Assembly: GCA_025267735.1 (NCBI GenBank) | Contig: CM046307.1 | Span: 8,190,258 to 8,254,257 of the forward strand | Direction: 5' to 3' | Length of the DNA stretch: 64,000 nucleotides | DNA from: Mactra quadrangularis | Lineage: Eukaryota > Mollusca > Bivalvia > Venerida > Mactridae | In this document: positions 23,791-35,000 of the stretch, piece after piece | Position numbering within the stretch: the first letter of the stretch is position 1 | Layout: each line of letters begins with the position of its first letter | The notes under the pieces: model-generated | Database searches by the model: none | What the model saw: the letters and a program-made list of their open reading frames with translations, nothing else | What the model was told of the DNA's origin: nothing | Position numbers and translations under genes: made by a program

Positions 23791-25398
23791 TTATGGCATC
23801 CAAGTAAATGATTGTATTGAAGATGGCTTGATCAAATATTTTATCTCATGTTCTCCTTGTCTGATTTCAATACTTAATTGCTCATCCTTGAAGTTTGCAA
23901 TAATGAAACAGACAGACCCATCGGGTCTCAAAAACGCCACCGCGGGTAATGATTCCAAATATGTTACATCATATTCTATACTGAGTCCCTTTGAGCCTTT
24001 TGGAAGGAATTTACTAAAGTGACCCATGAAATAGAACATTGGCTGTTTATAGAATACATGTTTATCACTGTCAACAATTATAGGACTATCTGCATTATTA
24101 TCAACCCAACTTGGTCCTCCTGACATATTCACTGCAAGATTATAGTGTGTAAAACCAGACATGTAGTTCGACAAATCTTCAAAAATACTCCTTGCCAAGG
24201 TTTCTCCTCGTTCCCAACTTCCCAATACAACGACAGGTTCCTGACGAATACAGAACTCGGATCCCATAAATATTTTATCAGGAAATTTATGGTAAGCATC
24301 AGAAAGAACACTAGCATTCGTAAAACTGTCATGGTAACCTTGTACAGCAAATCCATCAATGACGTCATTAGCTTCATCATCATTGAATACGTCAGACCAA
24401 ACCGGAAGTTGATCTCTATTATCATCCATTGTAAACAATTTTATATAACTGTAATTATATTCATTTAGAGATGGTTTTAAGTCGTGGATAGTCCAATTTC
24501 TCATGGTTTCGGCTGTCCAGCATAGAGACTGGTAAACAGGACGTGATTGGTTGCTACAGCTACGTGCTGGTCCACTCTGTGAGGTAATACCCCACATTCT
24601 ACCATGTTCCATAAACCCTTCATATTCTGCCAGAAATCTAGCCAGGTAATTGGCATAAACTTTAGCCATACTTGATAGAACTGTACCATATCCAGCCATG
24701 TTGTCATTAGATTTCATCCAATCAGGTGAGCTCCATGGACTTCCATAAAGCAACACGTGTCGTCTGCTTGCAACTACTGCCTTGTCAATATACGGTATTT
24801 TGTACAAATGGTCGTTTTCGTCAATTGTAAACTTAGACAAATATGTATCCCCACGCGTGAAATCATAGGAATAAACTTCTGTAGACATATCATTACTTGC
24901 AATTGGAATTCTGCCAAGCGTGTACTCTATACCACCTGCTCCGAAGTAGGAATGAATCAAATTGTTTTGCGCACCAACCGGAAGTGAAGCAATGTTTATA
25001 CCAGATGCATCTGTGAACGTTCCACCAAATCCAATCACTGTTTGTCTTGTTTCGTTTATTTTGATATCAAACTTTATAATGTCTGCGTCAAATGGCTTTT
25101 TGGTTGAATCTGACATCATTATGGTAGGTGCAACTTGCTCTTCTGAAATTTTGAACACAGTTTTCTTCATTCTTAGACCAGATTTAGTTGTCTCGTACAC
25201 AACATACTCTCCACTACGAAGTTCAGTTTCTGCCTCGATGGTATCACAATATGTAGAATTACAGACACAAACTGACGATGGTGCACCAAATGACCTTCTG
25301 GCGCAGGGGTAATGAGTCAATTTCTTGGAGCCAGTGTTAAGACAGCTGCACGAGAAAAGCCATGTCCAATAAATGACGATCAGAACTTTAAAATCCAT
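23791..25398 (-). CDS. GBA-like: Glucosylceramidase-like protein (GH30), acid/base residue missing, intronless
   Basis: A single 535-codon ORF, almost the length of human GBA1 precursor (536). Residues 1-19 look like a signal peptide, and the Cys-rich N terminus (SFGAPSSVCVCNSTYC) matches the family, so it should be secreted or lysosomal. Family enzymes hydrolyse glucosylceramide. Kept: GFGGTFTDA, Arg in GRIPIASND, SPWSSPDWMKSN, the nucleophile Glu (MGSE381) and the C-terminal FYKQPMFYFMGHFSKFLP. Lost: the TAENEP acid/base motif reads TSQSGP (274-277), so the residue at the E235 position is Gly, and the VHWY motif reads VQGY (352-355). The reading frame is otherwise clean and several N-glycosylation sequons are present. 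Normal hydrolysis is unlikely; a ligand-binding pseudoenzyme or altered chemistry is possible. No introns, so a retrocopy or a lineage-specific tandem family is possible. The start is the first Met before the signal peptide. Confidence 0.93.
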   Translation of the reverse strand: MDFKVLIVIYWTWLFSCSCLNTGSKKLTHYPCARRSFGAPSSVCVCNSTYCDTIEAETELRSGEYVVYETTKSGLRMKKTVFKISEEQVAPTIMMSDSTKKPFDADIIKFDIKINETRQTVIGFGGTFTDASGINIASLPVGAQNNLIHSYFGAGGIEYTLGRIPIASNDMSTEVYSYDFTRGDTYLSKFTIDENDHLYKIPYIDKAVVASRRHVLLYGSPWSSPDWMKSNDNMAGYGTVLSSMAKVYANYLARFLAEYEGFMEHGRMWGITSQSGPARSCSNQSRPVYQSLCWTAETMRNWTIHDLKPSLNEYNYSYIKLFTMDDNRDQLPVWSDVFNDDEANDVIDGFAVQGYHDSFTNASVLSDAYHKFPDKIFMGSEFCIRQEPVVVLGSWERGETLARSIFEDLSNYMSGFTHYNLAVNMSGGPSWVDNNADSPIIVDSDKHVFYKQPMFYFMGHFSKFLPKGSKGLSIEYDVTYLESLPAVAFLRPDGSVCFIIANFKDEQLSIEIRQGEHEIKYLIKPSSIQSFTWMP

Positions 25399-26150
25399 TT
25401 CTTATATAATCAACTGAATACAGCCAATTAATGTATAATGGTACACTTTGTTTACGGTTTAAATACCATTTTATCAAAGTTCAAATATTTAGGCTTTTGA
25501 CCTTGACTTTGAGCAAGATTAGATTAGGAAAAGGACATAATTTTGTTTTAAATACGATAGGGTCATTTCTTAATTTTATACTTGAAAAAGCTTCTGAAAT
25601 TTGACCTGAGAAAAGATAGTTTACCTATCGTTTGCATTCATAAACTCTAAACTCGGTAAAAATTGTGAAGTTGTACTCGTGTAATGTATTATTATGTCTC
25701 AGGTAAATTTGCATCTACATGTATGCACTATAAGTTACGATAAAAGTCATGCCTGATTAAGGGATAATGTAAATTAGGTGACAAAATTTCGAAGTTATTT
25801 TTATGATTTGGCGCTATATTTATGCCTGCTTAAATTTACAAAATGAACTTAGATCTCCATTGAATAGACTATGGACTGTCCCAAATTTAAGAATAGTACA
25901 TTTATAAAATCATCAGGTTAGGGGTTGATACTCATCCCACGACCTGTAGAATCCAGAGTCACATTAGGATTTATGGTCTCGATTTTTAAGCTTCAGCAAG
26001 CAACTCATACATGCATTAAGTTATACAATTACATGTGTATCTACAAAACCAGTATTTATGAAAAACGCCCATTTCACTCCCAAATGATTTGTGTGTCAAC
26101 TAAGTTTCTTACTTTCTTGGAATAATTACTTATAATCAATTACAGACTAT
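25399..26150. other. Upstream region of the glucosylceramidase-like gene
   Basis: AT-rich, no gene or clear promoter element; it should contain the minus-strand promoter by position. Confidence 0.45.
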
Positions 26151-26151
26151 A

Positions 26152-26397
26152 CAGTGCCCTCCAAAAGTTCTGGAACAAATGAAAAATATGAGAAAACTTA
26201 TCTAGGAAACTGCAAGATATTTCCTAAAATAAAGCTTATCTAAGTAACAGTAGTTTGAATCATTAGTTGTAAACAGCAATTAATGCTGGTTCTGGACATA
26301 GCTCAAATGTCTCTTCGTTTCTTTGCTTCTTTCCCACTAGGGTAAATGAAAATCGGTTTAAAACAGAATGTTGTCCAAGGACTTTTGGAGACCACTG
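26152..26397. mobile_element. Tc1/mariner-type MITE
   Basis: Starts CAGTGCCCTCCAAAAGT and ends ACTTTTGGAGACCACTG, flanked by TA on both sides (26150-26151 and 26398-26399). 246 bp, no ORF. The CAGTG terminus and the TA duplication are the Tc1/mariner signature. Confidence 0.88.
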
Positions 26398-26591
26398 TAT
26401 ACAACCATATGTGAGGAGTTAATTCATTTTATGTGTAACATGTAACACATCTCCAATAATCAACAATAAACAAAGAAAAATACAACATCAATTTTATTGT
26501 ACAAACAATATACAACAGTTACAAAGAGTATAATTTATATGAAATTAAAAAAACATTCATATTTATATTGGGTTTTAATGCTGTGTAAACA

Positions 26592-27050
26592 CAAGTATGG
26601 TCAATTTATGGTGGTCTGCACTGTTAGCGCACCCAACCTAGCAAGTATAGTCATTTTAAGGTGGTCAGTGCAGTGAGCACGCCCAACCTAGCAAGTATGG
26701 TTATTTTAAGGTGGTCAGCGCAGTGAGCACACCCAACCTAGCAAGTATGGTTTTTTTAAGGTGGTCAGTGCAGTGAGCACACCCAACCTAGCAAGTATGG
26801 TTATTTTAAGGTGGTCAGCGCAGTGAGCACACCCAACCTAGCAAGTATGGTTATTTTAAGGTGGTCAGGGCAGTGAGCACACCCAACCTAGCAAGTATGG
26901 TTATTTTAAGGTGGTCAGCGCAGTGAGCACACCCAACCTAGCAAGTATGGTTTTTTTAAGGTGGTCAGTGCAGTGAGCACACCCAACCTAGCAAGTATGG
27001 TCATTTGAAGGGGACTAGCACAGTGTGGAAACCCAACCTAACTTTCCTGG
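26592..27050. repeat. 50-bp minisatellite, about 9 units
   Basis: Units start with GTGGTCAG at 26611, 26661, 26711, 26761, 26811, 26861 and onward every 50 bp to 27011. Each contains GTGAGCACACCCAACCTAGC and AAGTATGGTTATTTTAAG. The inner units differ by one or two bases, the outer ones by more. Confidence 0.95.
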
Positions 27051-28020
27051 AAACAAGATTTTAAAACCTGATGCACAACAAACTGCTTTACTCTATGACC
27101 ATGCCCTCTCCTAGATGACCAAGTAGGGCAGTAATCAGCCACATGTATGTAGACTTGGAACTGGGTAATAGAGATATAAGCCTTACCAGGGACAGCTAGT
27201 TAGAATAGAAACCGATCATCAAGATTTGACAGCAAAATTGTCACAGAACACTCAACAATACACCATACAAATATATACATGATCTAATCTTTAGCAACTA
27301 ATTAAGTACAAATTGATCACAAGCTAAACAGTACAACCACTGAATTGGTGAACTATACACTCCTTCCAAACATATACATATATTATACAATAGTCATGTT
27401 TTGTTCAGGTCAAAAAAATCTTAACAAAATGAAGATTTCCTGAGAGTAAAGTGGAGATACAACAGAATGGGAAAAAATGTCACAAAACAAATTTAATATT
27501 ATAATATTGCACAAATCAAAATTCAAGTGTCAACAGTACATTGTAACAGTACATTTTTTTTGTTTAATTGTATAAGGGGTAATGCAATCTAATTAAAGTT
27601 GGTTCTTACGTATTCCAGTTTACTATAGGCCTACAATGCAATGAACATGTACTGCCATAACTTTCTGGTAATTGTGACAATGCCAATCAGCAAGTCCCTT
27701 TCACTTGACTGTTAGTGATTTCAAAATCTCAAACCACTTGACAGCAATCTCTGAACTGATGGAAACAACTCTCTAGTCATGTAGCCGGAGATTGCACACT
27801 TTGGATAATGATTCAAATAAGGATATTTTAAATGAATGAGCATTAAGTAGTCAGATTTTAACACAGTTGAAAATAATGCACATCATCAAGCAATAAATTA
27901 CAATATAAATAGTGTACAATGTACATGTATATAAATTACAAAAGCACTATAAATATCTGAAAAAATAGTTCATACAAAACAAAAAGGCAAAATATCTCTC
28001 TGATATGTTCTGGTATAGCA
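27051..28020. other. Intergenic AT-rich stretch
   Basis: No gene recognised. The beginning may be flank of the SINE-like sequence from which the minisatellite grew. Confidence 0.5.
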
Positions 28021-28027
28021 TATATAT

Positions 28028-28292
28028 AGGCAGATCTAGCAGGGGGTCCGGACGCCCCTGGAATTTCCAAAATGTACCAGTTCATTAGTGTATTTCTTGA
28101 CTGTAAGTCATTTTTAAGTCGCATGAAGCAATTTATCTTGGTGCTTAACATAATTCTAATGGTTATGTTGTTTTTATTTTTAATATGTTGCATTATTATG
28201 CAAAATGTGTATAATGTGATTGTTTGGACCCCCCCCCCCAGAAAAAGTTCGGACCCCCACCCCTAGAAAAAAAATCCTAGATCCGCCCCTGA
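28028..28292. mobile_element. Probable DNA-transposon remnant with GGGGCGGATC-type ends
   Basis: Left end GGCAGATCTAGCAGGGGGTC and right end CTAGATCCGCCCCTG are imperfect inverted copies, and G-rich and C-rich runs lie inside both ends. No ORF. A related-looking pair of ends flanks 42976-43915. Confidence 0.55.
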
Positions 28293-28654
28293 TATAAATC
28301 AATATAAACCAATATACTGCTAATTAATAATACAGTACAACATATAAGACTAAATACTTAATATGATTAGAATAGACATGAGCTGGTCTTATCAATATAA
28401 TATGCAGGATAATGTTTACTTATCTAGCTTAATATCTATATAACCAGAACCTTGGGTCAGTAATTAAAAACTAATTATCAAAGTTATCCTTGTTTCGTAA
28501 ATCCTTCTATATTTCGTTGTTATGCATGTATTATTGTAAAATATTTGAAAATATGCTCCCACGTGGTCTAAAAAGCAATGGTTAATCTGATTAATGAATT
28601 AATTTGATTTATTCACGATAGTTCATACAGTTAAGAATGGTCATACAAATATAT

Positions 28655-29030
28655 CTTGAGTTGTTCATATGCACATAGTTTATGAGTTGTTCATACACAT
28701 GTATATAGTTTCAGAGTTGTTCATATAAATACAGTTTAAGAGTTGTTCATATACATACAGTTTATGAGTTGTTCATATACAAATAGTTTATGAGTTGTTC
28801 ATATACATATAGTTTATGAGTTGTTCATATACAATACAGTTTATGAGTTGTTCATATACAAATAGTTTATGAGTTGTTCATATACAAATAGTTTATGAGT
28901 TGTTCATATACAAATAGTTTATGAGTTGTTCATATACATACAGTTTATAAGTTGTTCAAATACATATAGTTTATGAGTTGTTCATGTACAACCAGTTTAT
29001 GAGTTGTTCATATACATGTAGTTTATGAGT
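28655..29030. repeat. 26-bp minisatellite reaching the stop codon of the glutaredoxin-DEP-DUF547 gene
   Basis: Units of the type TATGAGTTGTTCATATACAA followed by ATAGTT repeat about 14 times. The last unit overlaps the minus-strand stop codon: the final codons AAC TCA TAA are the AACTCATAA of the unit. It occupies the start of the 3' UTR. Confidence 0.92.
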
Positions 29031-32000
29031 TAGTACCCCAGTCATAGGGTAAGTAAGATAATTTATAATTTTTCTTTGAAAGTAGTTCTCCAAGTTGAGT
29101 TTTCTTTTCACCATCAGGTAAATGTTGATGTACCCATTCAAGAACCTATAAAATAATGACATGGTTAAAATAATGGTCACATGAATAAAGAAAGTATTCA
29201 TCTATTTTAGTGTTAGTAATATTTCAATTTCACCGAGTCAGAATTGTATTTATATATTTTCAGGAGAGGCATAGCCAAGTGTTAAAATCTCATTTTCAAA
29301 TCCCACTTTGGGCACTGCTAATTTCCTTGAGCAAAAAATTACCAGCAGTTTTTTTCGCTCCTTCCAGGTTTAAATAGGTACTGTGAGGGTCACCTGCTTG
29401 GAGGTGATTTCAATGATCAGGGGTTGACATACAAATTGTAAGGTTGGCTGAACATGCATATTGACCACACTTCAACTTTTTAACTTTTAATAAGTGATTA
29501 AATACACTACCTCCTCTTTACTCTGACCAAAGTCTACACTATACCATTTCAATATCTGTGAAAGTTTTATTTGATTTTTATTCATCACGATTTGTACCCC
29601 ATCTTCACCCTCGAGAAATGATTCAGCAGCTAATGTCAACTGATTGGTAATATCCTTTAAAAATCAAAAATACAGTAAAAATATACATTTGTTTAATGTT
29701 CACTGATTTTTATCACCAAAGTAACAGGTAATCCATTTGAATCCTGGGCTATTTTTTATGAAAATATACCTCAGACATCATAAGAAGAGAAAGTTCTAAT
29801 ACGGATTTTGTAGTTAAAACATTGTAGTTTAAATTTCATTAAATGTGGATTCTGTAGAAGTAAAGTCAGAAATACATGTAAATTGAAACATTACATGTAA
29901 GGCATTGTACTTCTAAAGTAATATTTCTAAACAATTAACCTAAGTGATAAAGTGTATATTAATAAAAGCATTGAATTTGTTCGGGTTTGAATTAGTGGAA
30001 TTAGATTTCCGGCTCCAACAAAACATTTGTTCACGAAGAACAGTTCAGTGATATTAGTTTGATAGGTAGACCAGCACTGTTCCGGTTCAAAACACTTTAT
30101 ACAATCGGCCTATAAAAACAACAGGTAAACCGGACAGGCAAACACACTACTTTTTTTTTCCACACAATCACCTCAAGTCTAAGGGGTCATTCTTTAAACA
30201 ATTCAATAACTGCCGCTTCAAAGTTATCATTCATGCACATTTATTCTACTGCATCTGTATGTAAAATAAATGAAGTCCACAATTCAGACATTCAAAGTCA
30301 TTTACTACGATCATTAAACTTTTCCTATAGAACCATTCTATTACATAAGATAAGGTAACATCTCTACTGACAACTGGCACAAACGACGGGTCATGACTGA
30401 ATCGTTGATACGACTCTATTACATAAGATGACATAATCATCCCTTCTGAGACGCACAACATAGTAGCGAATATTCTTGCGCTAGAGATATAGTTTGGACT
30501 AGTGTATAAATGCGCCCGTCACAGCAGACGATCTTTTTGAATTGCTCTATTATACATATATACTGAGGGACTACTTCTGGATTCGGTAAATTTTCAAAGT
30601 GGGAAAGGGTCTGAAATACAGTAAATATATTTGTTCAGGACTGAAGTCCCGAACAAATAAAAATGGAAGTTGGTCATGTTTCAATAGTACACATTGTAGA
30701 CATATACCAAGTAGGCCTAATGGGTTAGAGCAAAATTAGTCTAAAAACATGTAAGTAAATAAGGACATAGACCAGTTTAGAGCTGACTCATGGATTGGTT
30801 CATACAAACCATTCTTTAAACTGGATTTCTACAAGCTACATCAGATAGTAATCTAAACAGTTTTTACAACTTTCTACCAAAATCAAGAAACCAAAGTTTT
30901 AGGAAATGAAAGGTGAAACTAAATAATACAGCCAAGACAGACATCATTTTGTTACCTAGTACATGTATAGTGAAAATAGACTTAAAATGCTATAAAAAAG
31001 CTGCAAGGCAAGTAAATGTATTAGCAAGGTTATACAGATACCTTGACTTAAATACTAAACTGTTGATTTACAAATGTTTTATTAGATCTAATTTTAATGA
31101 TTGCCCTTTAGTATGGCATTTCTGTAGTCATACAAATGCTGAAAAACTAGAAAAAATACAATACAGAGCACTTAGACTTGTTTATAGTGATTTTACTTCT
31201 AGTTATACAGATTTATTAGAGCGCGTCAACATGTCTACACTACAGATAGGCCGATTAAGGCAGATAGCAACTGAAGTGTTCAAATGTTTACATAACTTGT
31301 CTCCTGTTTATGTCCAAGAACTTATATCTGTAAGATCTAATCATTATGCTTGTAGGTTAGCTAACACACTGGAAGTGCCAAGATACAACAAATTGACTTT
31401 ACAGATAATGAAAAATTATTAGGAGTCCATGTTGACCATAAATTGAATTGGAATAAACAAGTTGAGATGGTAATCAAAAAATGCAACTCCTTACTATATC
31501 TTTTACTGAGAATAAAACAGTATCTCTCAATAGACAAGAGAAAAATGTTTTTCAATGCATATATTTTACCCCATTTGGACTACTGCTGTACAATCTGGGG
31601 TAACTGTAGTACTGAATTACTAAACAAACTGTACAAATTTCAAAAAAGAGCTGCAAGAATCATCCTTGACCAAAGTTATGATGCTCCTACTGAGGCTTTA
31701 TTTGCAGACCTTAAATGGATGAAAATTCATGATCGAATTCCATTCAAAAAGGCAATTTTTGTATACAAATCTGTTAATAATATTTTTCCTGATTATATGT
31801 CCAATATCTTTCAAACAACAACTAATACAACTTTAAGATCTTATTCAAATAACTTTCTAAACATTCCTAAACCCAGAATAGAATTCTGCAGAAAATCTTT
31901 AGCTTATTCTGGACCAAAAATCTGGAACATTATACCCCTCCATGTACGCCAATCAAATAGCCTCAGTTCTTTTAAAAGAGCATACCTAACTTGGTTCTAC

Positions 32001-35000
32001 TCTGGTGGGAATACTCTAAGCATGTGATAATTATTTTTGTTCTTTGTCTTCTTTGTTCTTATTTGTTTTCTTGCATATGTACCTGTTTTAATATGTTATA
32101 TAATATTTGCTCATTTCTTTCATTTTTATTATTGCTCATTTCTTTCAATTTCATCATTATATCATACTGTCATCATCATTGTAAATATTGTGGAGGCTCT
32201 CAGGGAAGACTGGGCTTGCCCAACTGAGTTGCCTCATTAAATAAAGTTATTATTATTATTATTATTATTATTATACAACACAATCACTTATGGCAAGAAA
32301 AGTTTTCGGTTTGAGGCCACCCAGGTCTGGAATAGCCTTCCTAACACAATTAGAACAACCACAGATTTTGGTGAGTTCAGAAGGCTGATCCAGACCTGGA
32401 GTGGCTACAAATGTAAATGTTCCATGTGTTTGTAAGTGCAATGTGTAATATACCGGTATATTATGTACTGATACTTGATAATTTGCATACTATTTTAAAT
32501 ACTTAACTTATCCTGTATATACTGTGATATTTCTTTAAAACTCTACTTGTATTTTTCTTAGCATGATAATGTTTTAATTTTTTCTGTATTTTACCATGAG
32601 CAGGCTGCTCTAACTGTTTTAACTAGTTTTATTAATGTGATAAACATGATTTCTTAGTCCTAAGTTTAAAGTTTATTTTGAAATAGATAAGTTAGAGCTG
32701 GCTAACCAGGTAAATCATGTATTTTTGTGTAGTTATGAGATAATTGTTGATCAGTTCTCTCCAAATCTGATTTGGACGGAATTCTTCTCATTTAAAATAT
32801 TTCTTATCTGTCACACTTTTGTGTTATCTATACATCATCATTATTTTATTTATTTTTGATCTTATGGCAGTTTTTAGGCCTTGGCCAAGATCAACAGTTA
32901 CCTCATAAATGTTTAACAATGTTTTATATTGTATACTTGTTCATAAAAACATATGCTATTCTCTTTTTCATTTTTAATCAATTGTCTTTTTCTTAAATCA
33001 ATGTGATAATTTAACATTTATTTATAATTGTTTCTTGATATATATATATGTAATGTATTGATTGTAATTTTAATGACATGTTTCTCATTTTTAGTTTGTT
33101 TGTTTGATTTTTATTGGATATTCTTGTTTTGTCGGGCAATAGCTTTAAGCTAGTGTTATACATGTATGTAGTTGACTATAACCGACTTTAAATAAAGATT
33201 ATCTTATCTTATCTTATCTTATGCATTCCCTATACACCAGTATCATCCATTGTACTCATCTTTTCGCTAAATTTCGCTATTTTACACATTTTAGTCATTA
33301 ATGTACAAAAAATGCTCAAAATTGAGACTTATCTTTCTCAATGATACTTACTGATGCTGAGTATGTTTTGATAGGAGGACAACTTTTAGATCCACATACT
33401 AAAGCAAAATGTATCAATGGTTCATGTGTCTCCAAAGATACCTTTAGACGTGGATCAGACGAGCTAAATGGTTTCATAAACATTCCTGTAATACAAATAA
33501 TACATTGTATAATGTTACAGGAGAAATTCATACACCTTTGGCATTGACTAAAAATCTCAATAACTGTGAAAAAAAGCTGATACATGAAAGATTCATAATA
33601 ATGATTGGGCAAGGACAATTTAAATATATGTATTACAAATAAACATGCACAAAAAATGTTGTTGTTTTTTTTTCAGCACAGCTGTGTAAGCCACCTTTTG
33701 ACCTATATTTTAACCAATACATTTTGTTCTACCATACCTCTTTGTCTAATGAAATTCTCATCTGGTATAGAGAAATGGATAAAAGATATAGTACCATTGG
33801 TTATATGTGATCAACAGGTGCGTAGCATGAACATCAGTTGCTGACTTTTTACTCTAGATATTATAGGTGACTCACTATGCTAATTGATTATACATTCACC
33901 GAAGTAGGCTCCTTGGTGTATGAATGAACAGCAAATATGACTATTTTTTAGTTCAAACAAAATTAACCCTGCATTGCGTCAAAAATCTAGTTAAAGATAT
34001 TTCGTGTTTAATTTAGGTTTATGCTGTTCCTCGCTTACAGTTTTTACTCTGAGTCATCAGGATATTGGTACTTGTAACAATTTACAATCTTCCAGGTGAG
34101 TCTTTTAATCAATTATTCTGTAATCAACAAATAACTTTTTAATTATACCTAAATTGTAGATTACACCAAGCAGGGTATTTCCTTGCTCAAGGAAATTATC
34201 ACCTTCGGGATTCTAACTCAGACCTCTTAACCTCAAAGAAGGCATCCTTCCACTGGACCACTACTCCTACATTTCTAACTAGTTAATAACCCATATGAGT
34301 GCTGGGTATGTGTACTTCATAAAAATAAGTAAATAATTACCCATTCCTTTCCTGTTAGCTCTTAAAACACCATTCTCAATATCTTGTAGGGAATAAGGTT
34401 CTCCACCAATAACATAACGAACAGTGTTGAAAAACTAAAATAAAAATACAATAACATTTTACAAGTTAGTTTTACTGCTTACAGTCTAAAAGACCCACAG
34501 GTGGCCAGCATTGACTTTACACATTGTGTATGTATATATTGGTGTTTTGACTTGAATGTATGATGGCCGCACAAAGTAGTTGAACAAAAATTGGTAACTT
34601 TGTTTGGCTTTTACGAAACCTCAACTTATGAAAGTCATATTGTGATGGAAAGATAGCCTAACATGTACATCTTGTAGGTATGGATTAAGAATACTCGTAT
34701 ATGTAAGTATGAAGTGAAACTGACTGACAGGTAAACATCTTTAGAGCATTATTCAGGTGAGGACCAAAGTTTTAGCTATCTATGTTCAGCACAATGAATG
34801 ACAGACATGAAAAAATGTGAGCATTTTATATAAGAAAACCTTTATAGATCTCTGACAGCATATTAAAGCTAGATGAATAAGATCATTCTTAATATTGAGC
34901 AGAACACTTAATAAGCTATTTTATAATAGGGTATTCTTTGAAAAAAAATCAATGACAGATTTTCTTGTACATGCTTATCAGATATTACAGCTACAGAAAG

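Noticed and set aside
24145..25312. Plus-strand frames opposite the glucosylceramidase-like gene
   Set aside because: Shadows of the 535-codon minus-strand ORF.
26592..27050. Regular repeats that could suggest a CRISPR array
   Set aside because: Units are contiguous 50-bp copies without variable spacers, in an intron-containing animal genome; this is a minisatellite. The same holds for the 26-, 33- and 40-bp arrays.
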